From: Planctomycetota bacterium
GTDB lineage: Bacteria; Planctomycetota; UBA8108; UBA1146
Assembly (NCBI GenBank): GCA_002711105.1
Contig: PAIH01000044.1
Span: 157,869 to 205,872, forward strand
Length of the DNA: 48,004 bases
Direction of reading: 5' to 3'
The notes under the pieces were generated by a model, which worked only from the letters and a program-made list of their open reading frames with translations, was not told where the DNA came from and did not search any database. This document shows positions 40,873 through 48,004 of the stretch, one piece after another. Each line of letters begins with the position of its first letter. Position 1 is the first letter of the stretch. The translations under genes were made by a program, and so were the position numbers.

Positions 40873-41889
40873 TTGAGCGAAGGATCCGCCATCCAGCAAA
40901 AGGACCAGAACCAGTCCCAACCAGAGACTTCCGCTTTCGCAAATTCGGTAAGAAACCACGTCGAAAAGACGGTCGTCGGTCTCGACCTCGTCCTCGAGAG
41001 AACGCTCATCTCGCTACTGACTGGTGGGCACCTTCTTCTGGAAGGCGTTCCGGGCACCGCAAAGACCCTGATGGTCCAGTCGGTCGCACACTCCATCGAA
41101 CTGGCGTTCGGACGGGTCCAGTTCACCATCGACCTGCTCCCCTCCGACATCATCGGATCGGATATTCTCGACAAGGACAGTGGTGAGTTCCGCGTCCACA
41201 AGGGACCCATCTTCACCAATCTGCTACTGGCCGACGAAATCAACCGTGCCTCTCCGAAGGTTCAATCGGCACTGCTGGAAGCGATGCAGGAACGCAAGGT
41301 GACGATCGGTGAGAATACCTTCACCCTCCCCTCGCCGTTCCTCGTCATCGCGACCCAGAACCCGGTCGAACAGGCCGGGACTTTCGATCTTCCTGAAGCT
41401 CAGCTAGACCGATTCCTGATGAGACACCGTCTCGGCTACCTGAACAGCGATGACGAAGCAGAAGTACTTCGCCGGGCCCTGAAACTGAAACTGATCCGGG
41501 CTGAAGATGGCGGCGCGATGCCGATGACCGCCTTCGATGCCATCGACAAAAGTTCCCCCCTGGCGATTTCCGACCTGACCACCGCTATGGAGAAGGTACT
41601 CCAGGTGCACGTCAGCGAGGTTTTCGTCCGTCACTGCGTCGACCTGGTCAACCGGACTCGAAACCACCCCGAGATCGAACTGGGCGGTTCTCCCCGAGCG
41701 GGAATCGCACTGGTGACCGCCTCGCGAGCGCGCGCTTTCTTGCACAATCGTGACTACGTGGTCCCCGAAGACATCTTTGCGCTGGCCGAAGACATCGTAC
41801 TGCACCGGATCCGGCTCTCTTACGAGGCAGTAGCCCGAGGCCGCAAGGGAGAAGATGTGCTGGCGGAGATCCTCGATCAGTTGGCCTGA
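40873..41889 (+). CDS. MoxR family AAA+ ATPase
   Basis: 338 residues from TTG 40873, five bases after GGAGG (40863-40867). Walker A is LLLEGVPGTAKTLMVQ near 50-65. The next landmarks are FTIDLLPSDIIGSD, Walker B NLLLADEINRASPKVQSALLEAMQE near 114-138, sensor 1 VIATQNPVEQAGTFDLPEAQLDRFLM, and the C-terminal lid SPRAGIALVTASRARAFL. MoxR ATPases act with VWA proteins encoded next to them, as chaperone-like systems that insert metals or assemble complexes. First gene of a five-gene run with overlaps or very short gaps. Confidence 0.93.
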   Translation: MSEGSAIQQKDQNQSQPETSAFANSVRNHVEKTVVGLDLVLERTLISLLTGGHLLLEGVPGTAKTLMVQSVAHSIELAFGRVQFTIDLLPSDIIGSDILDKDSGEFRVHKGPIFTNLLLADEINRASPKVQSALLEAMQERKVTIGENTFTLPSPFLVIATQNPVEQAGTFDLPEAQLDRFLMRHRLGYLNSDDEAEVLRRALKLKLIRAEDGGAMPMTAFDAIDKSSPLAISDLTTAMEKVLQVHVSEVFVRHCVDLVNRTRNHPEIELGGSPRAGIALVTASRARAFLHNRDYVVPEDIFALAEDIVLHRIRLSYEAVARGRKGEDVLAEILDQLA

Positions 41890-41900
41890 CCGGAGGCAAC

Positions 41901-42770
41901 TTGAGCGTCACTCATCCTTCTCTGCCCCCGCCTGAATCTCTCGCCCATCACGAGTTCGAGATGGTGGTCCGTCGGCTGGCCAATGACCTCGCTCACGGTT
42001 CCGATGAGAGCATCTTCATGGGTAGCGGGCTCGAGTACGCCCAGACCCGGCCCTATGTCGCGGGAGATCCAATCCAGCAGATGGACTGGAAGGTGACCGC
42101 GCGCACCGGCGAACCTTTCGTCAAGGAATACGAAACCCTCAAACGTGTCACCGTGCAGATTCTGGTCGACACCTCCGGCTCGATGGCTACATCTTCGACT
42201 CCACTCTCCAAGTATCATCTGGCAGTCTGGCTGGCGGCCGCTCTCGGTACCGTCGCCCAGCGTCGGATGAGCCCGGTGCGACTGGTCGGTGGCGGCGAGA
42301 GAAACCTGCGTTCGGCAGCGAGTTTGGCCCGCGGCGCACTCCGTCAAGCGATGGAAACGCTGCGCCATCCCGATCATCAGGAACAAACCCAACTGTCGAA
42401 AGCGCTCGATATGATGCGGGCCACCTCTTTGCAACGAACCGTGATCATCGTCTTGAGTGATCTCCATGACCCGGAAGCGATCGATGCCATCCGTCGCACA
42501 TCTCATGGTCATGATATGGCGGTGATCGAACTGCAAGATCCGGTCGAGTCTGGCCAGCTAGAAGCTGGGTTCCTCAGAGGAGCCGAAGCGGAAACCGGTA
42601 CGCGCTTTCTCGCCGGAGGACGAACTCGCTGGAAAATCGATAAAGAAAAGGGGCGAAGAGAATCCCTCGCTCAGGCTGGTGTCGACCATCTGTTGCTGCA
42701 TACCGATCAGAACTTCATTCCTGAGATCAGAAGGTTCATTTCGGAACGAGGGCGGGGAGGTCGGGCATGA
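41901..42770 (+). CDS. DUF58 domain protein
   Basis: 289 residues from TTG 41901, four bases after GGAGG and 11 bases after moxR. DUF58 motifs are GSGLEYAQTRPYVAGDPIQQMDWKVTARTGEPFVKEYE near 38-75, then a VWA-like domain with ILVDTSGSM (DxSxS MIDAS) and IIVLSDLHDP. DUF58 proteins accompany MoxR ATPases, but their mechanism is unsettled. Cytoplasmic, as no signal or membrane segment is seen. It overlaps the next gene by four bases (ATGA). Confidence 0.92.
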   Translation: MSVTHPSLPPPESLAHHEFEMVVRRLANDLAHGSDESIFMGSGLEYAQTRPYVAGDPIQQMDWKVTARTGEPFVKEYETLKRVTVQILVDTSGSMATSSTPLSKYHLAVWLAAALGTVAQRRMSPVRLVGGGERNLRSAASLARGALRQAMETLRHPDHQEQTQLSKALDMMRATSLQRTVIIVLSDLHDPEAIDAIRRTSHGHDMAVIELQDPVESGQLEAGFLRGAEAETGTRFLAGGRTRWKIDKEKGRRESLAQAGVDHLLLHTDQNFIPEIRRFISERGRGGRA

Positions 42771-43630
42771 TTCGTCTGCTATTGCTGACTTCGATGTTAC
42801 TCATCCCGCTGGCAGGGCTGGCTCAAGAAGCCTACATCTCGAAGGGCACCGTCGGAATCGAGGGCCAGTTCGATCTGGCATGGACCGAACGGCCACTGGA
42901 GATCGCGCCCATCGATGATGACTCGCCTGTACTGGTCCGCATCGCCACTGTGACTGGCGGACAGAAAGACACGGACACCGAAGGAAAACTGGTTTACGAC
43001 ATCCGGTGGATCGCATTGCTTCCTGGTGAACACGATCTTTCCAAGTTGTTTCGTCATAACGAAAACGATCCGGCGATCAATCTTCCGCCGATGAAAATCC
43101 AGGTCAGTTCGTTACTGGGAGATGACCACGAGGGAACACTGCATCAGATCCCTGGGCCTCTCTCTCCCATCATCGGTTTTCCACGCTGGGTGATGTGGGT
43201 GATCGCCGCAGGCTGGTTGCTGCTGCCTCTCTCGATAATGTCCCTGATCCGCTGGTTACGAAAACCACCGCCACCACCAGCTCCTCCCGCTCCCGCTCCG
43301 ACACTCGCCGAACTGCTCAGGCCACTGGTCAATGCGGCCCTTTCAGGACAGCTCGACGACGAGGCGAAGGCACGGTTGGAACGACTGCTGCTGGCATACT
43401 GGCGCGACGATCTCGATCTCGGCAGTTTCCGGCACGGAGAGGCGATCCAGAAACTCCGAGCGGATGCGGAAGCGGGTCTGTTACTGGTCACCGTCGAACA
43501 ATGGCTCCACTCCGGCCGAGAGGAAGCGGTCTCTGCCGAACAACTCGATGAATTACTGGCTCCCTATGCTCGATCACCGGCTGCCGAGGCGGATCCTCAA
43601 GAGCAGGCCGCAACGGAGGAAAACCGATGA
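42767..43630 (+). CDS. Signal-anchored membrane protein of the MoxR/Bat cluster
   Basis: 287 residues, start in an ATGA overlap. The signal is LLLLTSMLLIPLAGLAQ. The N-terminal half is a beta-rich extracytoplasmic domain of about 120 residues. A single membrane segment WVMWVIAAGWLLLPLSIMSLI follows at about 143-163, then a proline-rich linker (KPPPPPAPPAPAP) and a cytoplasmic helical domain (LAELLRPLVNAALSGQLDDE). The layout is that of BatD/DUF4381-like partners of VWA proteins, but no exact family is recognised. It probably links the cytoplasmic MoxR/DUF58 pair to the membrane VWA proteins. Confidence 0.8.
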   Translation: MIRLLLLTSMLLIPLAGLAQEAYISKGTVGIEGQFDLAWTERPLEIAPIDDDSPVLVRIATVTGGQKDTDTEGKLVYDIRWIALLPGEHDLSKLFRHNENDPAINLPPMKIQVSSLLGDDHEGTLHQIPGPLSPIIGFPRWVMWVIAAGWLLLPLSIMSLIRWLRKPPPPPAPPAPAPTLAELLRPLVNAALSGQLDDEAKARLERLLLAYWRDDLDLGSFRHGEAIQKLRADAEAGLLLVTVEQWLHSGREEAVSAEQLDELLAPYARSPAAEADPQEQAATEENR

Positions 43631-44547
43631 TGAGTTTTGCCCACCCCTGGGTGGTAGCTCTATGGCTGATCCCGATCTTCTTGTTGCTGTGGGAAGCATT
43701 TCGTCGATCTCCGACGGTTCCGCTACCGTTCGACCATCAAAGCCATCGTCCTCGACCATGGCTACGGCGATCTCTATGGCTCGCAGCAGCGGTGCCGGCA
43801 GCGATTCTCGCCATCACCATCGGCGTCGTGGCAGGACCCCAGGTGATGGGCGAACCGCAGAAGCGCCGAGAAATCACCAATATCGAAATCTGTCTCGATG
43901 TCTCCGGTTCGATGGGCGTCATGATGTCGGACGGCTCTCTCCGCAGCGATGCCGCGGTGGAGGCGATTCAGTATTTCTGCGAGGCGAGAAAGGGAGATGC
44001 GTGTGGGCTGACCATCTTCGGTGGCGAAACGATCCGCTGGACTCCGCTGACTCTCGATCTCGATGCCATCGCCCTGGCGGCCCCCTTCATCGATGCGCGC
44101 AAGATGCCACCGCACATGAACTCGACACGGATCGGAGCGGCACTGCGGTCCTGCATGGGAAGCCTCTCGGAACAGGAGGAAGGCGACCGGATGGTGGTGC
44201 TCGTTTCCGATGGTTTCTCGTCTGATCTGAGTGGTGGAGCCGCTCGACAGGTCGGTCAAGAACTGGCCAACCTCAACATTGCACTGTACGCCATCTTCAT
44301 CGGTGACGGTTCGGCACCGGGACAGCTGTACGAGGTGGTCGCCCAGACCCAGGGGGAAGTGTTCGCCGCTCACGATTCCGAGGCACTGCAGCGGGTTTTC
44401 GACCACATCGATGAGATGAAACCGGCGAAACTGAAACCGGCCGGTGCACGCCCCATCGAAGACTTCTCGCTGCTGGCGTGGTCTGGACTGGCGTTGCTGG
44501 CGGCCCACCTTCTCGCCTCACTGGGCTTACGGGTGACACCATGGTGA
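43627..44547 (+). CDS. BatA-like membrane protein with VWA domain
   Basis: 306 residues; start at ATG 43627 in an ATGATG overlap with the preceding stop. Membrane segments occur at the N-terminus (HPWVVALWLIPIFLLLWEAF), near 50-75 (LWLAAAVPAAILAITIGVVAG) and at the C-terminus (LAWSGLALLAAHLLASLGL). The VWA domain between them has the MIDAS motif EICLDVSGSM near 88-97, a conserved Thr/Asp later (TRIGAAL, VLVSDGFSSD) and IFIGDG. This is the aerotolerance (Bat) type of VWA protein. The periplasmic face presumably recruits partners by metal-dependent binding. Confidence 0.9.
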   Translation: MMSFAHPWVVALWLIPIFLLLWEAFRRSPTVPLPFDHQSHRPRPWLRRSLWLAAAVPAAILAITIGVVAGPQVMGEPQKRREITNIEICLDVSGSMGVMMSDGSLRSDAAVEAIQYFCEARKGDACGLTIFGGETIRWTPLTLDLDAIALAAPFIDARKMPPHMNSTRIGAALRSCMGSLSEQEEGDRMVVLVSDGFSSDLSGGAARQVGQELANLNIALYAIFIGDGSAPGQLYEVVAQTQGEVFAAHDSEALQRVFDHIDEMKPAKLKPAGARPIEDFSLLAWSGLALLAAHLLASLGLRVTPW

Positions 44548-45518
44548 ACCCGGAACAAATGCTACCAACCGCAGCAATCATCGCGCTGCTGGCACTGCTC
44601 ATCTGCGCCATCGGAGAATGGCTGCACCTTCGCCGCATCGGTCGTATCGAGCGACTCGCCTTCGGCGATGAAGGGCCGCAGAGCTGGACCCGTGCGGCAC
44701 CCTATCTGCGGGCTCTGGCGGTGGCACTGTTAGCCGGCGGCCTGTGGGTGCTGGCTCATCTGGAGAGCAAGGCCCCGGAGATCGATCCTGACAAGGAGCC
44801 ATCGCAACACCTGCTGATCGCCCTCGACGTGTCACCGAGCATGTACCTCGAAGATGCAGGACCGAAGCGCATTCAGCGACGCGGTACCCGCGCATCGGAT
44901 GTGCTGGAGGCATTGTTCCAGCGTCTCGACATGACCCGCACTCGGGTTTCGGTCGTCGCTTTTTATACCGAGGCGATGCCGGTGGTGCTTGAGTCTTTCG
45001 ACATCAACGTGGTGAGGAATGTCCTCAATGCGCTGCCGATGGAGCACGCGTTTCCACCGGGGCAGACCCAGCTGCAAATGGGGGTCGAGGAAGCGTTGAC
45101 CTATGCCAAACCGTGGCCCAAGAACAGTGCCACCCTGGTGGTGGTCTCCGATGGCGACACCGTCGCCGGATCGTTGCCACGGCAGTTGCCCATATCCATC
45201 GCCGACGTACTGGTGGTCGGGGTCGGTGATCCTTACAAGGGCTCTCCGGTGGCCGGTCGCACCTCACGCCAGAACAAGCAAGCACTCGAACGGCTAGCGG
45301 TACGGCTCAAGGGCCGCTACCACGACGGCAACACCAAGCACCTGCCATCCAACATCGTCCGATCGCTGGCGATGGCGGTGCCCTCGATCCAGGATCAGAC
45401 CTTTCTGAGAGACCTCGCCGTCGCCGCCACCGCCATCGGCGGCACCATCATCTCTCTCTTGCCCCTGTGCCTGGCCCGCTTCGGCACTCGCCGCCGAACA
45501 ACCGTCATCCCGGCCTGA
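44541..45518 (+). CDS. BatB-like membrane protein with VWA domain
   Basis: 325 residues from ATG 44541, which overlaps the previous stop by seven bases; the longer frame from 44478 lies inside that gene. Membrane segments are AAIIALLALLICAIGEWL, LRALAVALLAGGLWVLAHL and, at the C-terminus, AVAATAIGGTIISLLPLCLA. The VWA MIDAS is LIALDVSPSMYLED near 95-108, followed by VSVVAFYTEA, TQLQMGVEEAL and VVVSDGD. Last gene of the moxR run. With its neighbour it makes the usual VWA pair. Confidence 0.9.
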   Translation: MVNPEQMLPTAAIIALLALLICAIGEWLHLRRIGRIERLAFGDEGPQSWTRAAPYLRALAVALLAGGLWVLAHLESKAPEIDPDKEPSQHLLIALDVSPSMYLEDAGPKRIQRRGTRASDVLEALFQRLDMTRTRVSVVAFYTEAMPVVLESFDINVVRNVLNALPMEHAFPPGQTQLQMGVEEALTYAKPWPKNSATLVVVSDGDTVAGSLPRQLPISIADVLVVGVGDPYKGSPVAGRTSRQNKQALERLAVRLKGRYHDGNTKHLPSNIVRSLAMAVPSIQDQTFLRDLAVAATAIGGTIISLLPLCLARFGTRRRTTVIPA

Positions 45519-45542
45519 ACCGATATGAATTGATGGTTCAGG
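45514..45542. terminator. Hairpin enclosing stops of convergent genes
   Basis: CCTGAACC (45514-45521) pairs perfectly with GGTTCAGG (45535-45542) across a 13-base loop. The arms carry the TGA of the VWA gene (45516-45518) and the complement of the opposing TGA (45538-45540). Confidence 0.5.
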
Positions 45543-46959
45543 GGCACAACAGAGACGACTCACAATCAATGCCGTCTGGAGTCGGATCGAGTCCGCAATC
45601 GCTCGACGGCGGTAATAGCGGAGGCCCTTGTCCAAACAGGTTCAGCAGCATATAGACAGGATCGGTCAGGGACAGGGCTCCGTCATCGTCGGCATCGGCC
45701 GCATCGAAACAGGAGACGTCGGGATAATCGAGGTAAACCCAGTAGAGGAAGTAAATCGGATCTTCCAGACCGAACTGGCCGTTACCGGTGACATCTCCGC
45801 GCTGGTAAGACTCTGTCAGTTGCACAGTACATGACTGGGTAGTGGTGGCGTTGCCGCAGCCATTATAGGCAGTGACCTCGATGAGATGCTCGTCGAGGAA
45901 AGGAGAAAAGGGGATGTCAAGTTTTTCGATCTCCGGATCGAGCTCCACGTAGAACGAACCATCGACATAGATGTCGACATGAGAATATAGTTCCTCGTCA
46001 TCTAAATCCCACTCTACTTCGACAACATCGCGATCATTGTCCTTCTCACACTCCAGATCCTGTACCGGCAACGGTGTATTAAAATTGGGGCATTCTACAT
46101 CGCAGTCGGTAGGGTGACTTTCGACGCCATTAAAGATGGCGATGAGATCGAACTCTGATTCCTGCTCATCGTCACCCAGGGACGCCGGAGCCATCAAAGT
46201 GACCAGAGAAGTTGGTAGCCCACTGCCGGTGTCGACCAAGGTCGTCAACAAAACATCATTCTCGTACACCTCGATGGCATCGTAGGGATAGGCATTGGTC
46301 CAGCTCAGAGTCGCTTCGCAAGGGCATACACTCGTCACCTCACAAAAGAGATTGATGACCTCTGGTGTTTCGACAAGCACCGATCCAGAAATCAACGCAA
46401 CGCTTATTGGGGGCGAGTACTCGCTACCATCGGCAGCCACCATCACGACAGGCACCGCTGGTGGGGCAGGATTCGAAGAGCTCCCGACTGGAGTTAAAGT
46501 TTCGACGAAATTCAAAGTCGCCAGGTCGCCGGGAAGCGCACCGGGAGCAGCAATTTCGACATCAGCGACCGGATGGCCAACCCCGAGCGGAATTGGATCG
46601 ATCGCACCGGCGCTGTCGCTGGCGATCATCAGAACTACCAGCCCAGAAGTGCCGGGAGTTGCTCCATTGTCGGTGATTTCGGCAAACCAGAAGTCGGGGC
46701 CCAAACCGCCATGAATCGCCTCGACCGCAGATCCCTGTTCGATCGCCAGCACCTCGATCCACTGATCGTGTTCAAGGCCAAAGGAGAAGGCTCCCAACGG
46801 CAATGCGTTCGCCATCAGTATTGAGAAGGAACCACTATCCCCCGCATCCATCTCTTCATCTTGGGCCTTCAACAAAAATGACGGGATCTGTGCCACCGCT
46901 AACAGCGGGCAAAGGATCAGCAACAAGACGATCCAGATCCCGATCAAGCGCTGTCTCAT
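45538..46959 (-). CDS. Secreted multi-domain protein with cohesin-like, fibronectin-like and dockerin-like parts
   Basis: A 473-residue protein from ATG 46959, behind GAGGAAT. The signal is LLLILCPLLAVAQ. Residues about 25-200 resemble the cohesin-like part of the 25891 protein (SGSFSILMANALPLGAFSFGLEHD, PGTSGLVVLMIA). Residues about 210-395 are one or two Ig/fibronectin-like domains rich in Cys (CPCEATLSWTNAYPYDAIEVYEND). The tail has RGDVTGNGQFGLEDPIYFLYWVY and DADDDGALSLTDPVYMLLNLF, CGLDPTPD and C-x6-CP. A secreted or surface protein of unknown ligand. It is convergent with the VWA gene. Confidence 0.8.
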   Translation of the reverse strand: MRQRLIGIWIVLLLILCPLLAVAQIPSFLLKAQDEEMDAGDSGSFSILMANALPLGAFSFGLEHDQWIEVLAIEQGSAVEAIHGGLGPDFWFAEITDNGATPGTSGLVVLMIASDSAGAIDPIPLGVGHPVADVEIAAPGALPGDLATLNFVETLTPVGSSSNPAPPAVPVVMVAADGSEYSPPISVALISGSVLVETPEVINLFCEVTSVCPCEATLSWTNAYPYDAIEVYENDVLLTTLVDTGSGLPTSLVTLMAPASLGDDEQESEFDLIAIFNGVESHPTDCDVECPNFNTPLPVQDLECEKDNDRDVVEVEWDLDDEELYSHVDIYVDGSFYVELDPEIEKLDIPFSPFLDEHLIEVTAYNGCGNATTTQSCTVQLTESYQRGDVTGNGQFGLEDPIYFLYWVYLDYPDVSCFDAADADDDGALSLTDPVYMLLNLFGQGPPLLPPSSDCGLDPTPDGIDCESSLLCP

Positions 46960-47016
46960 GATTCCTCGATCCTATTTTCGTAACAGTCCAAACTCATCTT
47001 CTCTGCCAAGGATTCA

Positions 47017-47054
47017 TGGGTGAGCTCCCACTGCCATTGGCAGGAGCTCACCCA
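47017..47054. terminator. Long hairpin downstream of the dockerin-like gene
   Basis: TGGGTGAGCTC (47017-47027) pairs with GAGCTCACCCA (47044-47054), 11 bp, and inside CTGCC (47031-47035) pairs with GGCAG (47039-47043) around ATT. It lies ten bases past the minus-strand stop at 47064 and before the next minus-strand gene. No U-run follows, so Rho-independent action is uncertain. Confidence 0.5.
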
Positions 47055-47063
47055 CGGGAATCA

Positions 47064-47783
47064 TCATGGACAACTGTCGAAATTGTCGCAGCCAAGATTG
47101 TCACCGGTATCCAAACCACAATCGGGGAATGGTGGCGGAGGCACCGGGCCAAACCCGACCAACGCGCTATACATGTAGATCGCATCCGACAGGTTAATCG
47201 CACCATCGTTATTGACGTCCGCTGCATCGTTGCAATCGAGAGCCAGATCGAAAAAGACGTGGAGCAATATCCAGTAGGCATCCGCGACGTTGACGTTGCC
47301 GTTGTTGTTGGCATCTCCCCGGACAAACTCGACTTCGCACTCATCGGGGACACCATTGCTGTTGTTATCGAAACTGGTGGCTGCAGCGATGTCACACTCA
47401 TCCGGAATCCCGTTGCTGTTGCAGTCTTGGGAGGTTCCATTAGAAATGTCGCACCCATCCGACTCGTCGTTACCATTGCAATCGATGGGCGGATTCACGG
47501 TTATAGTTTGAGTCCCAAGAGCAGAGCCGAGATTGCCGTTGACGTCGAACGCAAACCACCCGATTGAAGTAGTCCCGTAGGGGAAATCACCCGAAGCATC
47601 GGGAAGGCTATTGAAATCATTAGTCACACCATCGATGCCGCAATTATCTGACACGCTCGGAAGCGGGACCGTAACGGCAAAAGTGCAACTGGCTCCATCT
47701 CCCGTGACGACAATAGCTGCACCTGGAACGACCACAGGATCTTCGTTGTCGTTGACCGTCACTGTGAAGGTGGCCGTCGACAT
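47064..47783 (-). CDS. Dockerin-like C-terminal part of a HYR-type secreted protein, 3' of a frameshift
   Basis: A 239-residue continuous frame whose apparent ATG is internal. It reads TATFTVTVNDNEDPVVVPG, one HYR-like Ig module (ASCTFAVTVPLPSVSDNCG ... GTTSIGWFAFDVNGN), then a Cys/Asp-rich calcium stretch (CNGNDESDGCD, CNSNGIPDECD, NNSNGVPDECE, thrombospondin type 3-like), then the dockerin-like tail RGDANNNGNVNVADAYWILLHVF and DVNNDGAINLSDAIYMYSAL, ending C-x6-CP. In frame upstream of the ATG it still reads DLTATDTAGN, the standard end of a HYR repeat, so the true gene continues upstream in another frame. There is no Shine-Dalgarno before 47783. Probably one long secreted adhesin-like gene. 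Confidence 0.8.
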   Translation of the reverse strand: MSTATFTVTVNDNEDPVVVPGAAIVVTGDGASCTFAVTVPLPSVSDNCGIDGVTNDFNSLPDASGDFPYGTTSIGWFAFDVNGNLGSALGTQTITVNPPIDCNGNDESDGCDISNGTSQDCNSNGIPDECDIAAATSFDNNSNGVPDECEVEFVRGDANNNGNVNVADAYWILLHVFFDLALDCNDAADVNNDGAINLSDAIYMYSALVGFGPVPPPPFPDCGLDTGDNLGCDNFDSCP

Positions 47784-47806
47784 GTTCCCGGCAGTATCGG
47801 TGGCGG

Positions 47807-48004
47807 TTAGGTCACTATTGTATCGCCCAGCCCGAAGGTCGAACCGCTCGGCATATCCGCGGTCGCTACGATGGTGCCGTCGCAGTTATCTTCTGCTGAT
47901 GGCGTCTCCGTCCAGGTCACTACCGCATCACAGCTACCGGCATCATTCTTCACGGGGATGTCCAACGGCATTCCGGTGATCGCTCCGGGGTTCTCGTTGT
48001 CATT
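47807..48004 (-). CDS. HYR-type repeat, upstream part of the frameshifted gene, 5' end outside window
   Basis: The minus-strand frame from the window edge encodes 65 residues: NDNENPGAITGMPLDIPV, AGSCDAVVTWTETPSAEDNCDG, then STFGLGDTIVT and a TAA (47807-47809). A HYR repeat normally continues YTATDTAGN. Here the bases read ACC TAA CCGCC where ACC TAC ACC GCC is expected, so one C seems to be missing and the rest continues in the 47064-47783 frame. Confidence 0.75.
   Translation of the reverse strand, partial: NDNENPGAITGMPLDIPVKNDAGSCDAVVTWTETPSAEDNCDGTIVATADMPSGSTFGLGDTIVT

Noticed and set aside
40822-41889. MoxR start at the upstream TTG 40822
   Set aside because: It would lie upstream of the expected transcript start from the promoter at 40804-40832 and has no Shine-Dalgarno; TTG 40873 has GGAGG.
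44478-45518. Longer VWA protein starting at 44478
   Set aside because: The first 21 codons lie inside the preceding VWA gene in another frame and have no Shine-Dalgarno; ATG 44541 gives a normal membrane N-terminus.

Overview
The window looks like chromosomal DNA of a Planctomycetota bacterium (inference). The signs are secreted proteins ending in dockerin-like EF-hand pairs of the type RGD.N.DG..NIADA, FG-GAP/VCBS propellers, a TPR plus ASPIC/UnbV lipoprotein, DUF1573 and DUF6288 proteins, several sugar isomerase and Gfo/Idh/MocA genes, and a MoxR-DUF58-VWA cluster. GTG and TTG starts are frequent, usually behind a clear GGAGG. I found no rRNA or tRNA gene, insertion sequence, prophage or CRISPR array.

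Layout. 1-5.6 kb is a sugar or sugar-acid catabolic cluster: a zinc alcohol dehydrogenase (cut by the window edge), a TIM-barrel isomerase, a Gfo/Idh/MocA oxidoreductase, a Tat-exported hydroxypyruvate-isomerase-like protein and an altronate-dehydratase-family enzyme. 5.8-7.7 kb holds a MerR/CarH-like regulator that has lost the cobalamin-ligating histidine, followed by a TIGR01777 SDR protein. 7.8-11.1 kb is a large TPR/FG-GAP/UnbV lipoprotein. 11.1-13.1 kb, on the minus strand, holds ettA and, just upstream of it, a 75-residue SelW-like selenoprotein with an in-frame TGA (CxxU) and a candidate bacterial SECIS hairpin; ordinary ORF calling misses it. 13.2-27.5 kb holds housekeeping and envelope genes: an M20 dipeptidase, the TrkA/TrkH potassium system, a parvulin isomerase, a LolA-like exported protein, an S41 protease, cutC, a protein with a very basic tail, DUF1573 and DUF6288 proteins, a dockerin-like protein and an HExxH lipoprotein. 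27.5-30.8 kb holds rmuC and recQ. 30.9-37.6 kb has two seven-repeat FG-GAP propellers with dockerin-like tails around an M42 peptidase, an Omp85-like barrel and aat. 38-40.6 kb has an exported ankyrin protein, a lipoprotein with two SecD-P1-head-like repeats and a small membrane protein. 40.8-45.5 kb is a tight MoxR-DUF58-TM-VWA-VWA (Bat-like) operon behind a recognisable promoter. 45.5-48 kb has two more dockerin-like secreted proteins; the last, with HYR-like repeats, is interrupted by an apparent one-base frameshift and runs off the window.

Most notable: the unannotated selenoprotein; the B12-regulator relative with a His to Tyr change; five secreted proteins sharing a C-terminal EF-hand module, four of which end in Cys-Pro; and perfect hairpins that enclose both stop codons at three convergent gene junctions.
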